Of a DNA stretch of 5,170 nt, positions 1-5,170 are shown piece after piece. Source of the stretch: Bacillota bacterium (GTDB lineage Bacteria > Bacillota > Clostridia > Saccharofermentanales > Fastidiosipilaceae); contig JAEWGS010000095.1 in the NCBI GenBank assembly GCA_023388205.1, positions 1 through 5,170 of the forward strand. The letters run 5' to 3'. Made by a program: the position numbers and the translations under genes. Positions within the stretch are counted from its first letter, which is position 1, and the number at the start of each line of letters is the position of its first letter. Below the pieces are notes generated by a model, which ran no database searches, was not told the DNA's origin, and worked only from the letters and a program-made list of their open reading frames with translations.

Positions 1-661
1 CAATAAGCCAGAAGGCTATGTCGGTCAGGTTTATGCCTCCGATATTTTGGCTGATGAAGAAGTTGAAATTCGCAATCCCGAGCAAGTGATTTGTACGATG
101 AATGGTAAAGCGCGTCTGAGCGTGGAATTCACGATTTGTACAGGTCATGGTTATAACACAGCGGATCAGAATAAGTGGGCGAATCAGCCGATCGGAGTGA
201 TTCCTATCGATTCTATTTTCACGCCCATCCGTCGCGTCAATTTTGCGGTTGAGAACAGCCGTGTTGGTCAAGTGACGGACTTTGACAAGTTGACGATGGA
301 AATTCAGACCGATCGCACGATTGCTGCGGATGTTGCTTTGAGTTCTGCAGCGGCGATCTTGACGGAACACTTGAAGACTTTTGTGGGTCTTTGTGAAGTT
401 CAAGTGGCCGAAGTGGAAGTTCCTGTTCAGCAACAAGCTGTGGCGGATCAGATTTTGGATACGCAAATCGAGGATATGGACTTTAGCGTGCGCACCTACA
501 ACTGCTTGAAGCGTGCGAGTATCCATCGCATTGGCGACTTGATTGTCCGCAGCGAAGATGACATGGAGAAAGTCAGAAACTTTGGTAAGAAGTCGCTCGA
601 AGAGGTGAAGGAGAAGCTTGCTGAGCTGGGCTTGAACCTCGCGGAGAGTCAGACAGAGTAA
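1..661 (+). CDS. rpoA: RNA polymerase alpha subunit RpoA, 5'-truncated by the window edge
   Basis: Alpha subunit of RNA polymerase; it dimerizes to nucleate core assembly, and its C-terminal domain binds UP-element DNA and activators. The frame is open from base 2, so 219 codons are present. Alignment by eye to E. coli RpoA puts the first residue near position 100, so the first third is missing. The TTG at 47 is internal, not a start, because RpoA homology (KPEGYVGQVYASDI) runs upstream of it. The N-terminal part has the PIGVIPIDSIFTP block at about 187-225. The C-terminal domain starts near 470. The DNA-contact residues of E. coli alpha (R265, N268, G296, K298, S299, E302) are all present without a gap, R265 being the codon at 491-493. 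The short acidic end (ESQTE) is unremarkable. The gene is followed 40 bases later by rplQ, the usual neighbour. Confidence 0.98.
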   Translation, partial: NKPEGYVGQVYASDILADEEVEIRNPEQVICTMNGKARLSVEFTICTGHGYNTADQNKWANQPIGVIPIDSIFTPIRRVNFAVENSRVGQVTDFDKLTMEIQTDRTIAADVALSSAAAILTEHLKTFVGLCEVQVAEVEVPVQQQAVADQILDTQIEDMDFSVRTYNCLKRASIHRIGDLIVRSEDDMEKVRNFGKKSLEEVKEKLAELGLNLAESQTE

Positions 662-690
662 GGCTTAGGCCTCGAAACAAGAACACTTTT

Positions 691-696
691 AGGAGG
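691..696 (+). promoter_or_regulatory. Shine-Dalgarno site of rplQ
   Basis: A perfect AGGAGG lies five bases before the ATG at 702. It fixes that ATG as the rplQ start and suggests strong translation, as expected for a ribosomal protein. Confidence 0.92.
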
Positions 697-701
697 ATAA
701 G

Positions 702-1226
702 ATGCCCCGTAATCGTAAATTGGGTCGTCGCGTGAGCCACCGTATGGCGATGCTGAACGGACTTGTCGCGAATTTGATCATCAAAGAATCTATCGAAACG
801 ACGCTCTTCCGTGCGAAGGAAGCTCAGGCAATTGCTGAGCGCATGATTCGTCTGGCGAGCAAAGAAGTGAATAATTTTGAGACCGCTGAGGTCGTAGTGT
901 CCGCTGCGAAGCTCGACGGCAAGGGCAATAAGGTCTTGCAGCATAAGACGAGCAAAAACGGCAAGGAATACGATGTCGTTGAGCGCGAACTCAAGACGAA
1001 GGAAGTGCGCGTGGACGCCCCCAGTCGCTTGGCTGCCCGTCGTCGTGTGCTGAGAAGCTTGCCCACTTTGCATGAAAACGGCAAGCGCTTGAGCCCGACG
1101 GTGAAGCTTTTTGATGAGCTTGCCCCGCGTTTTGAAAACGTCAATGGCGGCTATACGCGCATCATCAAGTTGGGTCGTCGTCGTGGCGACGGTGCCGAGA
1201 TGGCCCGCTTAGAATTGACGAAGTAA
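702..1226 (+). CDS. rplQ: 50S ribosomal protein L17, long form with internal insertion
   Basis: L17 is a large-subunit ribosomal protein located near the peptide exit tunnel. The N-terminal part (residues 1-55; RKLGRR, HRMAMLNGL, IETTLFRAKEAQ) and the C-terminal part (residues 107-174; SRLAARR, KLFDELAPRF, GGYTRIIKLGRRRGDGAEMA) match the family well. Between them lies a charged, lysine-rich segment of about 50 residues (roughly 56-106) that is absent from the 120-residue B. subtilis and 127-residue E. coli proteins, giving 174 residues here. From memory, some Clostridia carry a longer L17 with a segment of this kind ending in a PSR-AARR-like junction, so it is probably a lineage trait rather than an error; I could not check this. 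The start is set by an AGGAGG site. rplQ is very likely co-transcribed with rpoA and is the last gene before a terminator. Confidence 0.97.
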   Translation: MPRNRKLGRRVSHRMAMLNGLVANLIIKESIETTLFRAKEAQAIAERMIRLASKEVNNFETAEVVVSAAKLDGKGNKVLQHKTSKNGKEYDVVERELKTKEVRVDAPSRLAARRRVLRSLPTLHENGKRLSPTVKLFDELAPRFENVNGGYTRIIKLGRRRGDGAEMARLELTK

Positions 1227-1254
1227 GCTCGACTTCCCCTTGTGAAGTCAATTC
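1212..1254 (+). repeat. Inverted repeat around the rplQ stop codon
   Basis: GAATTGAC at 1212-1219 is exactly complementary to GTCAATTC at 1247-1254. Inside it, GAAGT at 1220-1224 can pair with ACTTC at 1232-1236, extending the outer stem. Alternatively, GACTTC at 1231-1236 can pair with GAAGTC at 1244-1249 across a seven-base loop. The two inner and outer arrangements share bases and exclude each other. The TAA stop (1224-1226) lies inside. It could protect the mRNA 3' end or act as a weak pause site. It lacks the uninterrupted U-run of a standard terminator, although the following DNA is T-rich. The complementarity is seen directly; the function is inferred. Confidence 0.5.
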
Positions 1255-1315
1255 GCTTTGTTTTGTCTAGAAGCTGACGGAGAAGATTCTATTAGCTTCA
1301 TTGATGAAAAGAATG

Positions 1316-1352
1316 AAAGCCTCGCAAAAGATCATCTTTGCGGGGCTTTTTT
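1316..1352 (+). terminator. Rho-independent terminator after rplQ
   Basis: A GC-rich stem pairs 1319-1328 with 1337-1346 (GCCTCGCAAA against TTTGCGGGGC, with one T-G wobble). It is extended inward by G1330-C1336 with A1329 bulged, leaving a five-base loop. The stem is followed at once by six T residues (1347-1352), and three A residues before the stem can pair with the first T's. This is a classic intrinsic terminator, 90 bases after the rplQ stop and 84 bases before ecfA, so it probably separates the rpoA-rplQ transcript from the ecfA-ecfT-truA transcript. Read-through cannot be excluded. Confidence 0.88.
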
Positions 1353-1436
1353 GTGCTTTTGCGCGTCGCTTTGAGAGGGCGCATCGCTTAAAATAAAGGG
1401 CACGTTTAATCCTGTTTTGATTTTGAGAGAAACTAG

Positions 1437-3617
1437 ATGAGTGAAATCCACAACAATCGATCAACGCCGACCCTGAACGCCTTACAGCCCAGTGAACCGA
1501 TCTTATCTTTCAAAGAGGTCAGTTTCGCTTATGAGGATGGGGCTTCGGGTCGTGAAGATGCTTTGAGCCGTGTCAATTTGGACATCAAAGCAGGAGAGTT
1601 TGTCGCAATTTTAGGCGCGAACGGCTCGGGTAAATCGACTTTGGCGCGGCACATGAACGCCTTGCTTTTGCCGGATGAGGGGCGTGTTTATATCTATGGT
1701 CGTGATTCTTTGGACCAGAAGAATCATAAGGATATCCATCGACTCTGTGGGATGGTTTTTCAAAATCCAGATAATCAAATTGTCGGTACGACGGTTGAAG
1801 AAGACATCGCTTTCGGACTAGAAAATTTGGGGATTCCACCTGAAGAAATTCAGGCGCGCGTCGATGCGACGATCCAATTGCTAGGGCTGGACTCTTTGCG
1901 GCTGATGCCGCCGGCCTCGCTTTCTGGTGGGCAGAAGCAAAAATTGGCGATTGCAGGTATTTTGGCAATGAATCCGTCTTGTCTTATCTTAGATGAGGCG
2001 ACCAGTATGCTGGATCCTAAAATGCGCCATGAACTTTTGTCCTTTATTCAGACGCTGCGACATCGTCATGAGCTGACCTTGATTTTGGTGACGCATTACA
2101 TGGAAGAAGCGCTCACGGCGGACCGGATCCTTTTGATGCAAGATGGAAAAATTCACTACGATTTGCCACCTCATGAGTTTTTCGCGAAAGAAGATTTGGA
2201 ACAATTTGGCCTCGATGTGCCGCCAGGGATCCACTTGCTTCGAAAATTATCTCGACATCTAGATGTCCCTTTGACCTTGAAACCAAAGGAACTCGACCCG
2301 AGACACTTGGCCGCTGCTGCTTATCAGATGATCAAAGATCAGGGCTATTTAAGTTCCTCTCAATGGGACAAAGAACATGTGCTCAGCGCTTTGCCTGTGG
2401 CTGAAACCGCAGAAAAGGCCAAGGCTCTTGATGAAAAGTTAAACGCTTCGGAGACGGATGCAAAGAACCCAAGCGTTGATGCAAAGCGCCCGAGCGCTGA
2501 TGATACGCGCTCCAAAAGCGATGATGCGCGCTCAAGCACTTCCGGCCCTTGCCTGGAATGGGCCAGCGCCGATCCTGTCATTCATATCGAGCATTTGAGT
2601 CACCGCTATGAAGGTTCTCGGCCGGAGCAAGCCCCCGCGATTTTTGACCTCAATATTCAAATTAAACCGCAAAAGGTGTTGGCTATAGCAGGGGCATCGG
2701 GCTCAGGAAAGTCAACGCTGATCATGCATCTCAACGGGCTCTTGCGCGCACAAAGTGGTCGCGTCACGGTCCTGGGTATAGATGCTTCAGACCCGAAGTA
2801 CTTCAAACAATTGCGGCGTCAGATCGGTTTGCTTTTTCAGTATCCAGAGCACCAGCTCTTTGCCGAAACGCTTCTTGCAGACATTAGCTTCGGTCCGATC
2901 GCGCTGGGCGTTGAAGCGGAGCAAGCCTTGCGCCAAAGCCGCAAGATGGCAGAATTGATGGGCTTCACGGAATCCGACTATGAGCGGTCGCCTTTCTCTT
3001 TTTCTGGAGGCCAGATGCGCCGCGCCGCTTTGGCGGGCGTTTTGGCGAGTGACCCAGACATTCTCGTGCTGGATGAGCCGGCGGCGGGTTTAGACCCGAT
3101 TGCAAAGCGGCAGCTGCTAACACTTGTTCGTTCGCTGACCCAAATGGGAAAGACGATTCTTATGGTGAGTCATGATGTGGATGATATTGCGAATTATGCG
3201 GACGAAGTTCTTTTGATGCACGGCGGTAAAAAAGTGATCCAAGCGTCAGTCAAAGAAGTGTTGCGCCAGACGGACTTGCTCGAAGAAAATGCGCTTGAGG
3301 CGCCAGTGACACGACGATTCATACAGGCTTTTTTGCAAACGCTCAAGGAAGAGGGCGTTTTGGCTCAAAAGGTGGACTTGAGCGAGCTTCTCATGGAGCT
3401 TGGCGACTTGCTTTCTGTTGAAGAGGTTTTTTCTTGGATGAAGAGACTGATCTCGTCTTTTGCGGTGGCGCCTGGAGCGAAAGTCACGCGTTCTTTGGCC
3501 CTCGAGCTTGATTCGTGCGAGCCCGATCCGCAAACTCTTGATTCGCGCGAGCCCGATTCACGCGCCTTTGAATCAAACGAAACAACAGACCACCTGTTCA
3601 AAGGGGGTGCGTTTTAG
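1437..3617 (+). CDS. ecfA1-ecfA2: Fused ECF transporter ATPase, EcfA1-EcfA2 in one chain
   Basis: Cytoplasmic ATPase pair that powers ECF vitamin/metal importers through EcfT. In Bacillota these are normally two proteins of about 280-290 residues; here one 726-residue chain holds both. Domain 1 (about 21-315) is EcfA1-like: Walker A GANGSGKST 60-68, Q-loop FQNPDNQ with Q109, signature LSGGQ 162-166, Walker B CLILDE 182-187 with the EcfA1-typical ATSMLD, switch His 220, and an EcfA1 C-terminal region (FGLDVP 257-262). A disordered-looking linker (about 320-378) contains tandem repeats. Domain 2 (about 380-680) is EcfA2-like: Walker A GASGSGKST 419-427, FQYPEHQLF with Q468, FSGGQMRR 522-529, LVLDE 543-547, switch His 579. 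An acidic repeat tail (691-720) follows. All catalytic residues are intact in both halves. The D-loop region reads PAAGLD rather than the usual PTAGLD. The start at 1437 has only a weak GAGAGA site, but the next Met (residue 73) lies past the Walker A motif. The stop overlaps ecfT. Confidence 0.95.
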   Translation: MSEIHNNRSTPTLNALQPSEPILSFKEVSFAYEDGASGREDALSRVNLDIKAGEFVAILGANGSGKSTLARHMNALLLPDEGRVYIYGRDSLDQKNHKDIHRLCGMVFQNPDNQIVGTTVEEDIAFGLENLGIPPEEIQARVDATIQLLGLDSLRLMPPASLSGGQKQKLAIAGILAMNPSCLILDEATSMLDPKMRHELLSFIQTLRHRHELTLILVTHYMEEALTADRILLMQDGKIHYDLPPHEFFAKEDLEQFGLDVPPGIHLLRKLSRHLDVPLTLKPKELDPRHLAAAAYQMIKDQGYLSSSQWDKEHVLSALPVAETAEKAKALDEKLNASETDAKNPSVDAKRPSADDTRSKSDDARSSTSGPCLEWASADPVIHIEHLSHRYEGSRPEQAPAIFDLNIQIKPQKVLAIAGASGSGKSTLIMHLNGLLRAQSGRVTVLGIDASDPKYFKQLRRQIGLLFQYPEHQLFAETLLADISFGPIALGVEAEQALRQSRKMAELMGFTESDYERSPFSFSGGQMRRAALAGVLASDPDILVLDEPAAGLDPIAKRQLLTLVRSLTQMGKTILMVSHDVDDIANYADEVLLMHGGKKVIQASVKEVLRQTDLLEENALEAPVTRRFIQAFLQTLKEEGVLAQKVDLSELLMELGDLLSVEEVFSWMKRLISSFAVAPGAKVTRSLALELDSCEPDPQTLDSREPDSRAFESNETTDHLFKGGAF
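2457..2540 (+). repeat. Four tandem 21-bp repeats coding the inter-ATPase linker
   Basis: Four contiguous in-frame units of 21 bases start at 2457, 2478, 2499 and 2520. They encode the heptads DAKNPSV, DAKRPSA, DDTRSKS and DDARSST (residues 341-368 of the fusion). Units 1 and 2 are close copies (both begin GATGCAAAG), and units 3 and 4 are close to each other (both begin GATGATRCG). The array is Asp/Ser/Lys/Arg-rich with no hydrophobic core residues, as expected of a flexible tether. The period keeps frame, so slippage would change linker length without breaking the protein. Confidence 0.8.
3507..3596 (+). repeat. 30-bp tandem repeat coding the C-terminal tail of the fused ATPase
   Basis: The first 21 bases of unit 1 (3507-3527) recur at 3537-3557 with one mismatch (T3516 against C3546), giving a 30-base period. 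The encoded decapeptides are LDSCEPDPQT and LDSREPDSRA (residues 691-710). A third, much weaker unit, FESNETTDHL (3567-3596), keeps the pattern L/F-D/E-S-x-E. The tail lies beyond the region normally seen in EcfA2 and is acidic and polar. The first two units are clear; the third is tentative. Confidence 0.7.
3600..3609 (+). promoter_or_regulatory. Shine-Dalgarno site of ecfT, inside the ecfA coding end
   Basis: AAAGGGGGTG matches the extended consensus AAAGGAGGTG at nine of ten bases, the exception still allowing G-U pairing with 16S rRNA. It lies seven bases before the GTG at 3617 and so supports this non-ATG start. The site is made of the codons for Lys-Gly-Gly near the C-terminus of the fused ATPase. 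Confidence 0.85.
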
Positions 3618-4417
3618 TGAAAATCACCTTAGGTCAATACATTCCAGGAAATTCGCTGATCCATCGCCTAGACCCGCGCCTCAAGATCATCTTGTCCTTC
3701 GTGATCATGATCGTGATTTTCTTTTTTACAAAAGCGGCTTCAATCGGCCTCTACGCCTTATTTGTGCTGAGTTTGACGCTTTTGGCGAAAATACCGCTTC
3801 GTATTTTGGGAAAGAGCCTCAAAGCTATTTTATTTCTTGCGACCTTTGCTTTTATCTTTAACGCCTTTTCGGGCAGCGGGCCGATATTATTGCAATTGGG
3901 ACCTTTGGCTCTTCGTCAAGACGGTTTGATGATGGGCCTGTTGATGGTCTTGCGCTTGATCCTTCTTGTGACGAGTACGGCGGTGCTCCTCACACATACG
4001 ACCTCGGTCTTGGTGCTTGCTGCAGCGATCGAAGATGTGCTCAAGCCGCTGCGAAAACTTGGGGTCAACTGTCATGAGATTGCGATGATGATCTCGATCG
4101 CTTTGCGCTTTATTCCGACGATTGGCAATGAAGCTGAGCAGATTATGCGCGCACAAAGTTCGCGTGGTGCCAATTACGACGACGGTTCTTTGATGCATCG
4201 AGCCAAAGGTTTAGTGACGATCATTGTTCCTCTTTTTGTCCACGCGATTAAACGGGCGGAGGAACTTGCGATTGCGATGGAAGCGAGGGCCTACACGGGC
4301 GGAGAGGGTCGAACGAGACTTCGCGTGATTCGAAGTGAAACTAAGGACTATCTCTTTTTACTGGCAAGTGTGGTGGTGATCGCTTTCTGCTTTGTCTTGC
4401 AATACTACGGAGGCTGA
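3617..4417 (+). CDS. ecfT: ECF transporter transmembrane coupling protein EcfT
   Basis: Integral membrane protein that joins the EcfA ATPase pair to interchangeable substrate-binding S components. It is 266 residues, normal for the family. The N-terminus GQYIPGNSLIHRLDPRLK (6-23) is the standard EcfT opening. Hydrophobic segments lie near 24-39, 43-58, 68-84, 103-125 and 246-263. The two coupling-helix motifs that dock into the ATPases are recognizable: AQSSRGANYDDG with S182-R183-G184, and AMEARAYTGGEGRTRLR with A223-R224-A225. Both key arginines are kept, but the first motif has Ser for the usual Ala and the second has Ala where Gly, Ser or Cys is more usual. The GTG start overlaps the ecfA TAG by one base (TAGTG) and has a strong Shine-Dalgarno, so translation is probably coupled. 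As no S component lies nearby, this looks like the shared (group II) module. Confidence 0.96.
   Translation: MKITLGQYIPGNSLIHRLDPRLKIILSFVIMIVIFFFTKAASIGLYALFVLSLTLLAKIPLRILGKSLKAILFLATFAFIFNAFSGSGPILLQLGPLALRQDGLMMGLLMVLRLILLVTSTAVLLTHTTSVLVLAAAIEDVLKPLRKLGVNCHEIAMMISIALRFIPTIGNEAEQIMRAQSSRGANYDDGSLMHRAKGLVTIIVPLFVHAIKRAEELAIAMEARAYTGGEGRTRLRVIRSETKDYLFLLASVVVIAFCFVLQYYGG
4409..4413 (+). promoter_or_regulatory. Shine-Dalgarno site of truA, inside the ecfT coding end
   Basis: GGAGG lies eight bases before the ATG at 4422 and is formed by the final Gly-Gly codons of ecfT. It decides the truA start. Confidence 0.85.
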
Positions 4418-4421
4418 TCCA

Positions 4422-5170
4422 ATGAGAAAAATAGCGCTTCTGGTTTCATATGACGGCAGTGATTTTTCAGGATTTCAGTACCAGGAGAACGCGCCGAGTA
4501 TTCAGGGGACCCTGGAAAAAGCGATCTTGGCGATTTTCAAAGAGCCCATTCGTATTTCATCTTGCTCCAGAACGGATGCGGGCGTACATGCGAGAGGGCA
4601 CGTTTCCCATTTTGAGACAGAGGCGCGAATTCCGACGGATAAAATTCCTTTGGCCTTAAATACGCAGTTGCCCGCGACGGTGACGGTGAGGAAGGCGGCA
4701 GAAGTGTCGCAGGACTTTCATGCGCGCTTTGATCCGATTGAGAAGTGCTACAGCTATTCGTTTTATACAGGACGTACTCCGGTAGCGCTTTGGTCGCGTT
4801 ATGCGACTTTTGTGCCGGCGACGCTCGACCTTGAAGCGATGCGCGCCTTTATTGCTGCGATTGTTGGGACAAGAGATTTCAAAGCCTTTCAGGCGAGCGG
4901 CTCAGATTGCAAGGGCTCGACGGTTCGAACAATTTATCAGACGAGGCTGAGCTTGGATTCGCGTCCGGAGGGGGACTTTTACCGCTTTGAAATTCAAGGA
5001 AATGGTTTCTTGTACAACATGGTGCGCATTGTCGTCGGGACGATGATTTATATCGGCCAGCACAAGTTGCGTTTAGAAGATGTGCTGATTGGGATTGAAC
5101 AAAAGGATCGTAAAGTGCTCGGCAAAACCATGCCACCGCAGGGCTTGTGTTTGGAATGGGTGAGGTATAA
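4422..5170 (+). CDS. truA: tRNA pseudouridine(38-40) synthase TruA, 3' end beyond the window
   Basis: Converts uridines 38, 39 and 40 of the tRNA anticodon arm to pseudouridine. Reading from ATG 4422 gives an uninterrupted TruA: the opening KIALLVSYDGSDFSGFQ; the catalytic block SRTDAGVHARG (residues 49-59) with nucleophile D52; FHARFDPIEKCYSY (99-112) with the conserved Tyr 110; and GNGFLYNMVRIVVGT (193-207), the C-terminal family signature. The frame is still open at base 5170 after 249 full codons (last residues LEWVRY). Family members are usually about 245-270 residues, so only the last few codons should be missing. The TAA visible in the final bases is out of frame. The gene begins four bases after ecfT, in the order usual for Bacillota, and is probably in the ecfA-ecfT transcript. 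Confidence 0.96.
   Translation, partial: MRKIALLVSYDGSDFSGFQYQENAPSIQGTLEKAILAIFKEPIRISSCSRTDAGVHARGHVSHFETEARIPTDKIPLALNTQLPATVTVRKAAEVSQDFHARFDPIEKCYSYSFYTGRTPVALWSRYATFVPATLDLEAMRAFIAAIVGTRDFKAFQASGSDCKGSTVRTIYQTRLSLDSRPEGDFYRFEIQGNGFLYNMVRIVVGTMIYIGQHKLRLEDVLIGIEQKDRKVLGKTMPPQGLCLEWVRY

Noticed and set aside
47..661. A free-standing 204-codon gene starting at TTG 47
   Set aside because: RpoA homology continues upstream in the same frame to base 2, and no Shine-Dalgarno precedes the TTG; it is the interior of rpoA.
661..672. AGGC/GCCT palindrome after the rpoA stop
   Set aside because: A four-pair stem without a T-run is expected by chance and is not a terminator.
573..1144. Antisense open frames of 166 codons (573-1073) and 106 codons (824-1144) opposite rpoA/rplQ
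   Set aside because: They lie opposite clearly conserved genes, show no recognizable domains, and have the skewed composition of reverse-strand shadows.
1360..1383. Short inverted repeat TGCGC/GCGCA before ecfA
   Set aside because: Five pairs around a 14-base loop are too weak to claim as a regulatory structure.
1371..1394. Possible ecfA promoter: TTGAGA at 1371-1376 and TAAAAT at 1389-1394
   Set aside because: The spacing is only 12 bases instead of about 17, and no good -35 box stands at the right distance from TAAAAT.
1267..1464. Antisense 65-codon open frame over the intergenic region
   Set aside because: It runs through the terminator hairpin and into the start of ecfA, and its product is not recognizable; the terminator explains the sequence better.
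3365..3601. Antisense 78-codon frame rich in Ser/Arg/Glu opposite the end of ecfA
   Set aside because: Its repetitive look simply mirrors the 30-bp repeat on the coding strand.
3460..3861. A 133-codon + strand frame across the ecfA-ecfT junction
   Set aside because: It is out of frame with both conserved genes and owes part of its length to the repeat tail; no family is recognizable.
4450..4659. A 69-codon + strand frame at the start of truA
   Set aside because: It is an alternative frame inside truA, whose own frame from 4422 carries the full set of TruA motifs.

Overview
This window is a housekeeping stretch of a low-to-mid GC Bacillota genome, most likely of the class Clostridia. It carries the conserved order rpoA - rplQ - ecfA1/ecfA2 - ecfT - truA, all on the + strand. 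Three things point to that placement. The gene order is the one known from Bacillota, where the shared energy-coupling-factor (ECF) transporter module lies between rplQ and truA. The RNA polymerase alpha C-terminal domain is Firmicutes-like (VRTYNCLKRASI). The Shine-Dalgarno sites match the AAAGGAGGTG consensus closely. I cannot name a genus from the sequence alone.

Layout. Positions 1-661 hold the 3' two thirds of rpoA, cut by the left edge of the window. Positions 702-1226 hold rplQ, with an internal insertion that makes it about 50 residues longer than the Bacillus subtilis and E. coli proteins. Positions 1227-1436 are intergenic, with an inverted repeat around the rplQ stop and a convincing rho-independent terminator at 1316-1352, so the ribosomal/RNA polymerase operon probably ends there. 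Positions 1437-3617 encode one 726-residue protein in which EcfA1 and EcfA2, normally two separate ATPases, are fused in operon order. Positions 3617-4417 encode EcfT. Positions 4422-5170 encode TruA, which is still open at the right edge after 249 codons and therefore nearly complete.

How the genes work together. RpoA and L17 belong to transcription and translation. The EcfA1-EcfA2 fusion and EcfT together would form the complete energizing module of a group II ECF importer: two ATPase domains and one transmembrane coupling protein. This module is shared by several vitamin- or metal-binding S components encoded elsewhere; none is present here. ecfA, ecfT and truA are tightly packed. The ecfA stop and ecfT start overlap by one base, there are four bases between ecfT and truA, and each downstream Shine-Dalgarno lies inside the last codons of the gene before it. 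They are probably co-transcribed and translationally coupled.

The least ordinary features are the single-chain EcfA1-EcfA2, its linker made of four in-frame 7-residue (21-bp) tandem repeats, and a second in-frame repeat with a 30-bp period in its C-terminal tail. I see no mobile element, CRISPR array, tRNA or rRNA gene, and no evidence of a wholly unknown system.
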